Below, piece after piece: positions 9,972 to 18,941 of a stretch of DNA of 64,000 nucleotides; the stretch's first letter is position 1, and every line of letters starts with the position of its first letter. The notes under the pieces are model-generated. The model was not told the DNA's origin and made no database searches. It worked only from the letters and a program-made list of their open reading frames with translations. Origin of the DNA: Geobacter sp. AOG2 (lineage in GTDB: Bacteria; Desulfobacterota; Desulfuromonadia; Geobacterales; Pseudopelobacteraceae); the NCBI RefSeq assembly GCF_019972295.1, contig NZ_BLJA01000001.1, positions 1,272,049-1,336,048 of the forward strand, in the 5' to 3' direction. Made by a program: the position numbers and the translations under genes.

Positions 9972-11201
9972 ATGCGGGATGATGCATACCTTATCGGCAG
10001 GCAGCCAATCTTAACCGCCCTGGAAGAGATTACAGCCTTCGAATTGCTCTTCAGATCGCCTGAATCCTTCTCGTCTGCCCAATTCGATAGTGCTACCCAG
10101 GCTAGTACCCGGGTGATGTTCAATACCGTCTCTTCGGTAGGCGTTTCAAAGCTCCTCGGCAATCAACAGGGGTTTATCAATGTCGATACAGAACTCCTCA
10201 TGAGCGACATTATAGAACTTTTACCCCACCAGCAGGTGGGTCTGGAACTGTTGGAATCCATCAAAATTACACCAGAGATCGTAGAGCGCTGTCGGACCTT
10301 GAAATCCCTCGGCTATCAGTTGGCTCTTGATGATCACGAATACAGTCTCGCATATGAACCACTTTACAACGGTCTTGTCGATATCATCAAGATCGATCTG
10401 TTTACAACACCGTTAAGTAGTCTCCGCGATGTTGTGGAAAAATTCCGGGCTTACCCGGTCAAACTCCTCGCGGAAAAGGTCGATTCCCGTGACGTCTTTT
10501 TGCGCTGTCGCAGCATGGGGATCGAACTGTTCCAAGGATACTTTTTTGCCCGCCCTGCACTTATCAAAAAGCAGAGGCTCGCAAATACCGTCACCAGTTT
10601 CCTCAAGCTCATGCAACAGTTGGTCAATGATGCCGAAATAACCGACCTTGAGACAACATTTAAAGAAAGTCCGGTGCTTGTCTACAAACTTCTCATACTG
10701 GTCAACTCGGTATCATTCGGCCTGCAGGAGAAAATTCGTACTATTCGTCATGCACTCAGTATTATCGGGCGGCAGCAGCTTAGTCGTTGGGTACAGATTG
10801 CTCTTTTTGCCGAAGATGGCCGCGAGGAACTTACTAACCCGATCATGGACATGGCGGTGACCCGCGCCACTTTCATGGAAGAACTTGCTCGTGTATCGCC
10901 GCGCGTTGGTGGGTGCTCAACCGATGAGGCTTTTATGGCCGGAACACTCTCCATGTTGATAGACGTCTATGACATTCCCCTGGATGAGGTGGCGACGGGC
11001 CTCAGTCTTTCCGACGATATACGGCAGGCCCTGGATGGAAGTAAAGGTGAGATCGGAGATCTACTTAGTCTTGCAAAATTGATTGAGAGGAACAATCTTG
11101 ACGAGGCGATCGAGCGTTTTGAAGAACTGGGTATCTCGCTTTCCGTGGCCCATGAATGTCAGCAAAGGGCCTTTAATTGGCATGGGGGACTTAAAACGTG
11201 A
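9972..11201 (+). CDS. EAL-HDOD signalling protein
   Basis: A 409-residue cytoplasmic protein of the YuxH/CdgJ type. It has an N-terminal EAL-like domain (GRQPILTALEEITAFELLFR, then ALDDHEYSLAYEPL and IIKIDL) followed by a HDOD domain (about 200-390; PVLVYKLLILVNS, IRHALSIIGRQQLSRW). In this family the EAL half is usually degenerate. Here the E of the signature is present, but the DDFGTGYSS loop reads DDHEYS, so phosphodiesterase activity is doubtful. HDOD proteins usually relay signals to motility or stress pathways. A strong ribosome site (GGAGGGG at 9961-9967) precedes the ATG. Confidence 0.88.
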   Translation: MRDDAYLIGRQPILTALEEITAFELLFRSPESFSSAQFDSATQASTRVMFNTVSSVGVSKLLGNQQGFINVDTELLMSDIIELLPHQQVGLELLESIKITPEIVERCRTLKSLGYQLALDDHEYSLAYEPLYNGLVDIIKIDLFTTPLSSLRDVVEKFRAYPVKLLAEKVDSRDVFLRCRSMGIELFQGYFFARPALIKKQRLANTVTSFLKLMQQLVNDAEITDLETTFKESPVLVYKLLILVNSVSFGLQEKIRTIRHALSIIGRQQLSRWVQIALFAEDGREELTNPIMDMAVTRATFMEELARVSPRVGGCSTDEAFMAGTLSMLIDVYDIPLDEVATGLSLSDDIRQALDGSKGEIGDLLSLAKLIERNNLDEAIERFEELGISLSVAHECQQRAFNWHGGLKT

Positions 11202-11346
11202 AATGAAGCCTGCAAGGAGGAATCCCAAGGTTGGAAATGCTCTGTTTACAAACGCGAAGTAATAGAGATTATCGAAGTCGACACAGCCGGAAGAGTACGG
11301 TCTGAGATCAGTTTTTCAGGAAAGGGCTCGCATAAATGGTGAAAAA

Positions 11347-11536
11347 ATGCTTTCAATCCTGAAAAGCACTTTGGAATCCGGCGAGAATTTTAGACTAAAC
11401 CGGCTTTGGCAGTTTCATGGTCGAGCATGAGGCAGACCGTCGCGGCCTCAACCCGCATACCGGGGAACCCATGTTTTGCGGCAGACATTTGATACTTAAT
11501 TATTATGTAACATTATTTATAGCTTTGGCTCGCTAG
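11347..11536 (+). pseudogene. Decayed HU/IHF-family DNA-binding protein remnant
   Basis: Two frames together give a recognisable IHF-alpha-like core. The first frame reads LSILKSTLESGEN from 11347. A frameshift near 11385-11399 moves to a second frame, which reads TGFGSFMVEHEADRRG then LNPHTGEPM and stops at 11534-11536. The second part fits the HU/IHF signature pattern at every fixed position (G-F, F, E, R, G, N-P, T). The N-terminal third of the family is not readable and the C-terminal third is unrelated in sequence, so this is a dead fragment between two signalling genes. Confidence 0.6.
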
Positions 11537-11544
11537 GATAACAA

Positions 11545-14226
11545 ATGCTGAAATTCTTTAATCGTCGTTCAATCCGGACGAAGCTCCTTTTAATCATAAT
11601 GTTTTCAGCAATGCCGATTGCGCTGGCATTCCTCTATTTTCTGAAATTCGAATACGATCAAAGTTACCGAGAAGCCAAGCATGATGTCCTTGTCGCTGTA
11701 CAATCGATCGCCTTGGAACATAATTCTCAGGTTGAGGGAATAAGGAACCTTCTCATAACTCTATCCCAGTTTCCCGAAATCCAGCGAATGGACCCGGAAG
11801 CATGTATGAAAATCCTCAACCATATCCTCGTGCAGAGCCCTTCTAACCTGAACATCGGTATTGCGGACCCTGATGGAAATGTCATAGCCACGGGGGTGAA
11901 ACAATCTTTGCCTATTCGTTACAAGGTCAACGACAGGAAATACTTTCAAGATGCATTACGAACCAAGAAATTCAGCTCAGGTGAGTTTACTGTCAGCAGG
12001 GCGGTCGGAAAACCGACCTTTCATTTTGCTCTTCCGATTCTCGACCCTTCCGGAAATCCCCAATTCGTTCTTTATGCGGCTCTCGATCTCACGCGCTTAA
12101 AAAGTCAGTTTGAAGCACAGCATTTTCCTGCTGGTTCTGCATTCAGTTTAATCGATCATAAGGGGGTCCTCCTCTACAGATATCCTGATCTGAGTAGATT
12201 GAAATATGGAAGTTCTGATGCCCCCCATTTGTGGAAACAAATGATAAATGACCATGAGAGTGGAGTATTCGTAGATGTTGGTCGTGATGGCGTTAAACGG
12301 GTATTTGGTTTTCAGCGATTACGTCTTGGGCCCGGTGAGGCTCCTTTCCTCTACATCAGGGCATCTGTTCCAGACAGACTTGTTATTTCGAAGACTTATA
12401 AGCTCCTTGGCATTATTCTGGGCATATCGCTCGTAGCGGTTATGGTTTCATATCTTTTTTCCAGTATTCTCGCGAGATTAGCCTTTATTCTACCTATAGA
12501 GAAACTATCAACAACCGTCAGGGCCGTTGAAAATGGGGACCTGTCTTCAAAAAGCGGCTTAACCTATTTGGAGGATGAAATTGGACAACTTGCACTATCA
12601 TTCGACGCCATGACCGAATCGCTGGCGGAAAAAGAGAGTGCCAGAATACTGGCGGAAGATTTGCTGCAAGATAAAAACAACCAACTGGAACGTGAAATCA
12701 TTGAAAGAAAAAGAAAGGAACAGCTATTCAGGGATCTATTCCAAAACGTAGCAGATCCAATCTATATCTCCGATATGTCGGGAAAAATCCTGAATGCCAA
12801 TGTCCAGGCCTGCAATGAGCTTGGATATTCATACGAAGAACTGCTCACCAAGCATATTACCGAACTTGACGCTTATTACCCGGACCCCGAGGAGGTCAAA
12901 GCCCTTTTACGGAACCTGACCGACTCAAAATTGGTTACCTTCGAGACGAAACACCTTCGGAAAGATAATTCACAATTCTGCGTAGAAATACATGCCAGCT
13001 ATATCAATTATGACGGATACCCTGCAATCATGGGCGTTGCCAGAAACGTTGACGAACGCAAAAAGGCGGCACAAGAACACCTGAAACTTGAACAACAATT
13101 ACTGCACGCCCAGAAACTGGAAAGCCTGGGTGTCTTGGCTGGTGGTATCGCGCATGACTTCAATAACATTCTAACGTCAATTATTGGAAACGCAGACTTG
13201 GCATTACTCCGCATCAACAAGGAATCGCCCGGTGTCGAGAACCTGCACAAGATCGAGGAGGCCGCAACCCGCGCCGCTGACCTCGCGAGACAAATGCTCG
13301 CCTACTCCGGCAAAGGTAAATTCGTGATTGAAAGCATCAATCTGAACCGGCTTTTGGAAGATATGCTGCATATGCTGGAGGTTTCAATCTCGAAGAAGGC
13401 TGTCCTGAGGCTTAATCTCAACCCGGATATTCCCGCTGTGGAGGCTGATGCCACCCAGATCCGCCAGATTGTCATGAATCTGGTCATAAACGCCTCTGAG
13501 GCGATTGGCGACAAGAGTGGTGTTATTGCCGTCACCACCGGTTGCATGGAGTGCGACAAGAACTACCTGAAGGATGTTTGGCTGGTTGAAAACATCAGTC
13601 AAGGCACTTACGTCTATCTTGAGATTGCCGATACCGGTTGTGGTATGGACAAGCAAACCCTATCCAAGATTTTCGATCCCTTCTTTACTACCAAGTTCAC
13701 GGGTAGGGGGCTGGGCATGGCTGCCGTGCTGGGCATTGTTCGTGGCCATAAGGGGACGGTCAAGGTCTACAGTGAACCCAACAAGGGCACTACCTTTAAA
13801 ATACTCTTGCCGGCATCCAGCAAGCCCGCTGCGATTTCCAATCGTGCCAGCGTTGAGCATATCTGGAAAGGTAGTGGTACGGTCCTTTTAGTAGACGATG
13901 AGGAAACGGTGAAAGACATCGGTACGGAAATGCTTAAAGAGCTTGGCTTCACGATTATGACCGCCAACGACGGCAGGGAAGCGATAGAAATATTCAGAAC
14001 AACCCCTGGCATTTCTTTTGTGATCCTGGACCTTACTATGCCGCATATGGACGGCGAACAATGTTATCGAGAACTCAGGCAGTTAAAACCTGATGTTAAG
14101 GTCATTATTTCCAGCGGATTCAGCGAACAGGAAGTTACTCAGAAGTTTGCGGGCAAGGGCTTGGCGGGATTTATTCAGAAACCCTACAAGTTATCGGCAC
14201 TGAAAGAGGCAATTCAGAAGATCTAA
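11545..14226 (+). CDS. Membrane hybrid histidine kinase with Cache sensor, HAMP, PAS and receiver
   Basis: An 893-residue membrane kinase. Helix 1 (about 16-33) and helix 2 (about 285-310) flank a periplasmic double-Cache-like sensor (phrases NIGIADPDGNVIATG, SGEFTVSRAVGKPTFHFALP). A HAMP linker, a coiled coil and one PAS domain follow. The kinase has acceptor H537 (GGIAHDFNN) and ATP boxes (DTGCGM, GRGLGMA). The C-terminal receiver has D829 (VILDLTMPH). Cache domains usually read small metabolites outside the inner membrane; the ligand here is unknown. It is transcribed alone or with the genes to its left. Confidence 0.92.
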   Translation: MLKFFNRRSIRTKLLLIIMFSAMPIALAFLYFLKFEYDQSYREAKHDVLVAVQSIALEHNSQVEGIRNLLITLSQFPEIQRMDPEACMKILNHILVQSPSNLNIGIADPDGNVIATGVKQSLPIRYKVNDRKYFQDALRTKKFSSGEFTVSRAVGKPTFHFALPILDPSGNPQFVLYAALDLTRLKSQFEAQHFPAGSAFSLIDHKGVLLYRYPDLSRLKYGSSDAPHLWKQMINDHESGVFVDVGRDGVKRVFGFQRLRLGPGEAPFLYIRASVPDRLVISKTYKLLGIILGISLVAVMVSYLFSSILARLAFILPIEKLSTTVRAVENGDLSSKSGLTYLEDEIGQLALSFDAMTESLAEKESARILAEDLLQDKNNQLEREIIERKRKEQLFRDLFQNVADPIYISDMSGKILNANVQACNELGYSYEELLTKHITELDAYYPDPEEVKALLRNLTDSKLVTFETKHLRKDNSQFCVEIHASYINYDGYPAIMGVARNVDERKKAAQEHLKLEQQLLHAQKLESLGVLAGGIAHDFNNILTSIIGNADLALLRINKESPGVENLHKIEEAATRAADLARQMLAYSGKGKFVIESINLNRLLEDMLHMLEVSISKKAVLRLNLNPDIPAVEADATQIRQIVMNLVINASEAIGDKSGVIAVTTGCMECDKNYLKDVWLVENISQGTYVYLEIADTGCGMDKQTLSKIFDPFFTTKFTGRGLGMAAVLGIVRGHKGTVKVYSEPNKGTTFKILLPASSKPAAISNRASVEHIWKGSGTVLLVDDEETVKDIGTEMLKELGFTIMTANDGREAIEIFRTTPGISFVILDLTMPHMDGEQCYRELRQLKPDVKVIISSGFSEQEVTQKFAGKGLAGFIQKPYKLSALKEAIQKI

Positions 14227-14398
14227 TAGTTCAATAAAAGTTTCACAAGTCCAACTGATGAAAAAATGGTTCATAGCCCTGTAGCCTACCGCCTGAACCG
14301 CTATTATGGTATTGAAATTAATCATATTATGGCAAAATAGGGTGAATATTCAACCTATTCATTAGTTGATATTTGATGAAACAAAAAATGACAAAAAC

Positions 14399-14427
14399 TT
14401 GACGAAAAAAAATGCATTTATTATGGT
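14399..14427 (+). promoter_or_regulatory. Sigma-70-like promoter candidate for cysM
   Basis: TTGACG at 14399-14404 and TATGGT at 14422-14427 are separated by exactly 17 bases. The -10 box ends 30 bases before the cysM start codon. No experimental support is available. Confidence 0.45.
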
Positions 14428-14457
14428 GAAATACTTTCCCGGACAGGCGAGGCAGAT

Positions 14458-15375
14458 ATGAAAGGACAAAGTCTTCTTGAATCAATCGGCTCAACTCCTC
14501 TTGTTGAGTTGGGCTCCCTATCGACACGACCGGGGGTTAGAATCATGGCAAAGTTGGAAGGAAGCAACCCTGGCGGTTCGGTTAAGGATCGACCAGCCCG
14601 GCACATGATCCTTGCGGCCGAAGCAAGTGGGGAACTAACACCTGATAAAGTCATTCTGGAACCGACATCCGGCAACACTGGCATTGCCCTTGCGATGATT
14701 GCGGCGGCACGAGGTTATCGCATCAAGCTGGTGATGCCGGCATGTGTCAGTATGGAACGGCGCAGTGTGCTGGAGGCCTACGGTGCAGAGATTGTTTTGT
14801 CTCCTGGTTGCGAGGCTACCGATGGAGCGATCAGACTGGCTCACAAAATTTATGAAGAGAATCCTGACCACTATTACATGCCGAACCAGTATGCAAATCC
14901 CAACAATGTGTTGGCGCACTATGAGACGACAGCTCCGGAGATAATGAGTCAGACTCAGGGTAATGTGACACATATTGTGGCTGGGATGGGTACAGGCGGT
15001 ACGCTGATGGGGGTATCACGCTATTTTCGGGAACATGGGCCTCAGGTGCAGGTGGTGGCAATTGAGCCAGTGTTGGGGCATAAGATCCAAGGCCTGAAAA
15101 ATATGAAGGAGGCGATAGTTCCTCCTATTTACGATCCTACTGCCTATCATTGCAAGTTGGTTGTGGAAGACGATGAGGCTTTCGAAAGTGCGAGAATGCT
15201 TGCTGTCCGGCAAGGGATTTTTTGTGGCATGTCCGGCGGCGCAGCAATGGCTGGTGCGCTCAGACTAGCACAAGATATTGAATCAGGTATGTTAGTTGTC
15301 ATTATTCCTGATCGAGGTGATCGTTACCTTAGTACGAATCTCTTTAAATCTATGTGTGCGGATTGTCCGCCGTAG
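14458..15375 (+). CDS. cysM: Cysteine synthase (O-acetylserine sulfhydrylase, CysM type)
   Basis: A 305-residue PLP enzyme that joins O-acetylserine (or a related donor) with sulfide or thiosulfate to make cysteine. The PLP lysine is K43 in GGSVKDRPA. The substrate loop TSGNTGIA and the phosphate-binding GMGTGGTLMG are intact, and the serine loop near the C terminus reads GMSGGAA. Length and motifs fit CysM/CysK type B. It ends just before a terminator and lies outside the integrated element. It is not linked to the sulfur-handling defence operon 20 kb away, though both draw on the cysteine pool. Confidence 0.9.
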   Translation: MKGQSLLESIGSTPLVELGSLSTRPGVRIMAKLEGSNPGGSVKDRPARHMILAAEASGELTPDKVILEPTSGNTGIALAMIAAARGYRIKLVMPACVSMERRSVLEAYGAEIVLSPGCEATDGAIRLAHKIYEENPDHYYMPNQYANPNNVLAHYETTAPEIMSQTQGNVTHIVAGMGTGGTLMGVSRYFREHGPQVQVVAIEPVLGHKIQGLKNMKEAIVPPIYDPTAYHCKLVVEDDEAFESARMLAVRQGIFCGMSGGAAMAGALRLAQDIESGMLVVIIPDRGDRYLSTNLFKSMCADCPP

Positions 15376-15434
15376 ATACAAATAAAAACGTCTTATCCTA
15401 TTTTGCCGTTCACCAGTTCACTGCAATGTCATGC

Positions 15435-15466
15435 AAAAGGCCATCTTAGATTTAAGTTGGCCTTTT
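15435..15466 (+). terminator. Intrinsic terminator of cysM
   Basis: A perfect 9-base stem (AAAAGGCCA / TGGCCTTTT), extended by three inner pairs after one mismatch, closes a small loop and ends in T residues. It lies 60 bases after the cysM stop. Confidence 0.8.
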
Positions 15467-15546
15467 CCTTTGAATCACGACAAAATCTGAACAAACAAAA
15501 ATATTGGGAAGCAATCGGTGAGGAAACAGATATTCAAAAAATGAGG

Positions 15547-15604
15547 CATAAGTTGACAAAAGAGTGATGAACCATAAGATGACAATTTTGCCATCTTATG
15601 GTTC
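15547..15604. repeat. Inverted and direct repeats next to the left attachment site
   Basis: A perfect 13-base inverted repeat (GAACCATAAGATG at 15569-15581, complement at 15592-15604) has a 10-base loop. A third copy of the core, CATAAGTTGACAA, lies in direct orientation at 15547-15559. The block sits about 40 bases outside the element's left repeat. It could be a terminator-like hairpin or a binding site; nothing decides between them. Confidence 0.5.
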
Positions 15605-15640
15605 AGGTGATAAATATATAACTCATTGAATTTATTGGCA

Positions 15641-15680
15641 CGCCCGGAGAGATTCGAACTCCCGACAACCTGGTTCGAAG
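15641..15680. repeat. Left attachment repeat (attL), tRNA-Arg 3' half
   Basis: These 40 bases are identical to 38737-38776 inside the intact tRNA-Arg gene. The match covers the tRNA from the anticodon loop through the T arm to the acceptor stem and continues outward with one mismatch to 15634. After 15680 the sequence diverges and no 5' half of a tRNA is present. This is the displaced 3' end of the tRNA created by integration. Confidence 0.93.
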
Positions 15681-15822
15681 TAAGATTATAGATCTGTTTC
15701 GGCCAGTTTCAAGCATATTCTGATAATTTCATACTTACGTAGTAAATACTTTACATTTATACAGTTATAGCTAAAATGCCAATACAAATTGTTTCAAATG
15801 GTTTCGTCAAAACACGATTTAG

Positions 15823-15846
15823 AACGGCAACAATACGGCAACAGTA
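15823..15846 (+). repeat. Putative integrase arm-type site, left copy
   Basis: A 24-base motif holding two tandem copies of ACGGCAACA lies 18 bases before the integrase start codon. It recurs with one mismatch and in the same orientation at 38653-38676, just inside the other end of the element. Position near both ends suggests binding by the integrase N-terminal domain; the left copy may also allow autorepression. Confidence 0.6.
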
Positions 15847-15863
15847 AATGTGAGGTGTAGCCC

Positions 15864-17216
15864 ATGCCAGATATTCTTGATGATATGACAATTCGAAATA
15901 TGAAAGCAACTGGAAACGAATATACCAAAAGGGAGCGAGGCGGTTTTGGAGTCCGGGTGCATCCGTCGGGCCGCAAGGTTTTCTTCTATCTTTACCGTGT
16001 TGATGGTGTCCGCCGGTTTCTGAATTTGGGAGATTATAAGGACAAACAACATCCTAACGGCATCACACTGGAGGAAGCCAGAAGGGCATTTAATATTGAG
16101 AAAGGTAAGGTTACTGCTTTAAAAGCTGGGCGATCCGATGGTGTTGATCCCGCAAAGGTTAAGCAGGAAGCGGCAGCAAAAAGGGTCACGAATGAGGAAG
16201 AGCGTTGCAAAGCATTTACCGTAGAGAACCTCGTAATTGAATATATTGAGAAACATGCCAAAAAATTTAAGCGCTCTTGGGCAGAGGATGAACGTATCCT
16301 CAATAAAGAAGTAATCCCTTTGTGGGGTAAGCGCAAGGCGATAGATATTGTGAAGCGTGATGTCGTTTTATTGCTTGAAAAGATAATCGAACGTGGCTCT
16401 CCTGGCATGAGTAACAATACATTCCAAGTCATTCGCAAGATGCTGAATTTTGCCGTTGAGCGTGACATTTTACCTTATTCGCCGGCAACCGGTGTCAAGG
16501 CGTTGGCTCCAAAAGTTGCGCGAGAAAGGGCGCTTTCTGCTGACGAAATAAAAAAACTATGGTGGACCCTAGATAATGCTGCCATTAGTGATGAGATTAA
16601 GGCCGCGCTCAGATTAATGCTTGTGACGGCACAGCGCCCCGGAGAGGTTATAGGAGTTCATACCAACGAAATTGATGGCGATTGGTGGACTATTCCTAGC
16701 GAGAGGTCCAAAAACGGGAAAGCCCATCGAGTGTTTCTGACGCCTTCTGCAAAGGGACTCATTACGCGATCCATCGATAGGGTTAAGGCTGTTCGAGAAA
16801 TCTCGCCAAAAGTCAAATATGAAGGTCATATTTTCCCATGCCCGCATAGGGAAAAAATTCAGTCTATTGATGTCCATGCCGTAGCGATTGCTGTACACAG
16901 GAACCTCGCTTGGCCATTGTTGGACAAGAAGGGTAATCCACTATTCGGGAAAGATGGAGAGCCTGCAACCGAGAACCGCTTGGGCGTTGACCATTTCACC
17001 CCTCATGATCTTAGAAGAACTGCGGCTACCTTTATGGCTCAAGCTGGTGAAATGGACGAGGTAATTGATGCTGTTTTGAATCACGCCAAGCAAGGTGTAA
17101 TCAAGGTTTATAACCTTTACCGTTATGATAAAGAAAAGCAAATGGCCCTTCTAGCATGGGAAATCAAACTATTAAGTATAATTAATTCCAATAATTATGA
17201 ATGCAATCCAAAGTAA
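15864..17216 (+). CDS. int: Tyrosine recombinase (integrase) of the tRNA-Arg element
   Basis: A 450-residue P4-like integrase that would catalyse integration and excision at the tRNA-Arg site. The N terminus has the arm-binding DUF4102-type domain (ERGGFGVRVHPSGRKVFFY). The catalytic set is present: R258 (TAQRPGE), H381 and R384 (HDLRR), and Y416 (KVYNLY). It lies 184 bases inside the left repeat and is transcribed toward the interior. Its 3' end overlaps the convergent IS630-derived gene by 22 bases. The intact tRNA is at the far end of the element, not beside the integrase. Confidence 0.93.
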   Translation: MPDILDDMTIRNMKATGNEYTKRERGGFGVRVHPSGRKVFFYLYRVDGVRRFLNLGDYKDKQHPNGITLEEARRAFNIEKGKVTALKAGRSDGVDPAKVKQEAAAKRVTNEEERCKAFTVENLVIEYIEKHAKKFKRSWAEDERILNKEVIPLWGKRKAIDIVKRDVVLLLEKIIERGSPGMSNNTFQVIRKMLNFAVERDILPYSPATGVKALAPKVARERALSADEIKKLWWTLDNAAISDEIKAALRLMLVTAQRPGEVIGVHTNEIDGDWWTIPSERSKNGKAHRVFLTPSAKGLITRSIDRVKAVREISPKVKYEGHIFPCPHREKIQSIDVHAVAIAVHRNLAWPLLDKKGNPLFGKDGEPATENRLGVDHFTPHDLRRTAATFMAQAGEMDEVIDAVLNHAKQGVIKVYNLYRYDKEKQMALLAWEIKLLSIINSNNYECNPK

Positions 17217-18019
17217 CAATCTTCAAGATAGATCACATCAATCTTCTTTTTCCTCCTGTCTAGCCACTTATGAACCGAATTGCTTTGATATATCTCTTCA
17301 TTGTAAAAGATAATAAATATTTTTTTATTGGATTCCTTTATAAGATTATCGATAAATTTAGTAAATTTTGAACTGGTTATTTCATCTTTATATATCATAA
17401 ATCTAATTTTACCTTGATTCGATATAGATGACAGCATGCTAATGTTAACTTTGCTATAATTTGATTTATATTTATTCTTAATATTGCTGCTATTTACCCA
17501 GTTAATATCATATTTTTCTTTTTCCGTTTTTGCAACCAATTTTGGATAGTCTTTAGTAAGCCAATTTTTGAATGGACATTTAGGTAGTTTTTCAGCTTCT
17601 TTTGGTGGCTTCTGCGTAGTGAATCGCCATCTTTTGATGTAGTCAGTTATTGTTCGCAGCGGCATATCAATTTTGTATTTTTCTTTAACAATTAACTGAA
17701 CAGCATCTCTAGACCATAAGTAATAATCGAGACCAAGTTGATCCGGAGTATATTTAATTATCAGATTTCTGATTTCTGCATCTTCCTCTGGCGACAAGAC
17801 CCGGTTTTCCCCATTTTTACGCCCTCTAATCCCTGACTCTATTTCGCTCAATCCACCTTCTTGATATCGTTTCCAAATAGTGCTTATATGACTGAGGTTG
17901 CAACCGACCTGCCTGGCAATCTCCACGTTGGGCATTCCACTATCACGCAATTCTACAATTTTTATTCGACGTTTGTACTGATCGTCAGCACTGAGTTTCC
18001 TTCCATCTCTTTTCTTCAT
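17195..18019 (-). CDS. IS630-derived protein with a lost DDE triad
   Basis: A 274-residue protein with an open frame. The N-terminal two thirds match IS630-type transposases: a helix-turn-helix (NVEIARQVGCNLSHISTIWK), then a second winged-helix region (LPLRT-like segment MPLRTITDYIKRW). In the catalytic half the fold-defining phrases remain (NISMLSSISNQGKIRFMIY, KKIFIIFYNEEIYQS), but the first Asp position reads VNSS, the second reads FYN in place of VDN, and the protein ends before the final Glu. It therefore cannot transpose. A good ribosome site (GAGGAGT) precedes the ATG. It may be a decaying transposase or a kept DNA-binding protein. Confidence 0.75.
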   Translation of the reverse strand: MKKRDGRKLSADDQYKRRIKIVELRDSGMPNVEIARQVGCNLSHISTIWKRYQEGGLSEIESGIRGRKNGENRVLSPEEDAEIRNLIIKYTPDQLGLDYYLWSRDAVQLIVKEKYKIDMPLRTITDYIKRWRFTTQKPPKEAEKLPKCPFKNWLTKDYPKLVAKTEKEKYDINWVNSSNIKNKYKSNYSKVNISMLSSISNQGKIRFMIYKDEITSSKFTKFIDNLIKESNKKIFIIFYNEEIYQSNSVHKWLDRRKKKIDVIYLEDCYFGLHS

Positions 18020-18235
18020 TATTTACTCCTCATTATGGTTTTAATTGCTTCTAACATTTTCTCGCCATTAACTGCCTATCTTTGATATTTGGTCAACCCT
18101 CCCCAAAAAAATCTTGAACATTTAACCAACTGAAAATGCCGTTTGTCCCAAAATGGATACCTTGGATATATACCCACTATGCTATCCAGCCATACATTTA
18201 TCAATCATCATTCATTTTTTAATATCCTTGGTTAT

Positions 18236-18418
18236 TTTATCGCCATGTTTGAGTTTTCAAATATTGATTAATTAACCACCTTGTTTATATAACCACCGTG
18301 TTTTAGAAACAACATTATTCTCACATTTTTATTGTTAATTGCATTGATTATTTATCCACCATGTTTATTAAAATTTTGACGCTATAGCGTGAATTCCACG
18401 TTTATTCACCACATTTTA
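18236..18418. repeat. Five spaced repeats with consensus near ACCACCnTGTTTA
   Basis: Related copies begin near 18236 (CGCCATGTTT), 18273 (AACCACCTTGTTTAT), 18290 (AACCACCGTGTTTTA), 18354 (ATCCACCATGTTTAT) and 18404 (ATTCACCACATTTTA), all in the same orientation in AT-rich DNA upstream of the AlpA-like gene. They could be operators for that regulator or iteron-like sites of the element's replication module. The rest of the 18020-18475 gap shows no gene. Confidence 0.5.
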
Positions 18419-18475
18419 ACTGAATATAGAAACTGTAAATCACACGCGCAAGATCAATTTCCTTGGAGGTCAATG

Positions 18476-18940
18476 ATGAAAATGAAAGAAAAAAAATCAG
18501 AAGCGCGTGATCGTTTGTTTAACAATCAAAGTCGGGCAAGCCCAAAAGCAAGTTCAAACAGCAACAACTTTTCTCACCAGATGAAAATTGATCTGTCTCT
18601 AATCATGGGACAGCTGGTGAGAAACATCTTAAGCGATCCGCTAAACGTTAGGCTGATTGCCGACTACATAAACGGACTCAGCGATACTTCAGATGCGGTT
18701 CAAAACGTTGTCATTTCAACGTCGAGGAAATCGGATCAACAGACGCGAGACGTTTCAAACTACGAAATAATCCGGCCGCGCGATCTTCCACTCGTATTGG
18801 GAATTAGTAGGACGCAATGCTGGAGATTGGCTAAGGACCCTACTTCCGGATTTCCGCCCAAGATTCGAATGAGTTCGGGAGCAATCGGTTTTTCGAGACA
18901 ACTTTTAGAAGCGTGGCGACAGTCACGACAGGAGAATTAA
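18476..18940 (+). CDS. AlpA-like DNA-binding regulator of the element
   Basis: A 154-residue protein. The start at 18476 is favoured by GGAGG at 18465-18469; ATG 18473 is possible. The N-terminal two thirds are not recognised. The C-terminal 60 residues form an AlpA/excisionase-type helix-turn-helix (IIRPRDLPLVLGISRTQCWR, then a GFPPKIRM turn and GFSRQLLEAWRQS). Such proteins control integrase or act as excision factors. The next gene starts two bases after its stop, so the two are cotranscribed. Confidence 0.72.
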   Translation: MKMKEKKSEARDRLFNNQSRASPKASSNSNNFSHQMKIDLSLIMGQLVRNILSDPLNVRLIADYINGLSDTSDAVQNVVISTSRKSDQQTRDVSNYEIIRPRDLPLVLGISRTQCWRLAKDPTSGFPPKIRMSSGAIGFSRQLLEAWRQSRQEN

Positions 18941-18941
18941 A

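Noticed and set aside
18236-18418. A CRISPR array
   Set aside because: The repeats are short, degenerate and unevenly spaced, and no cas gene is in the window.
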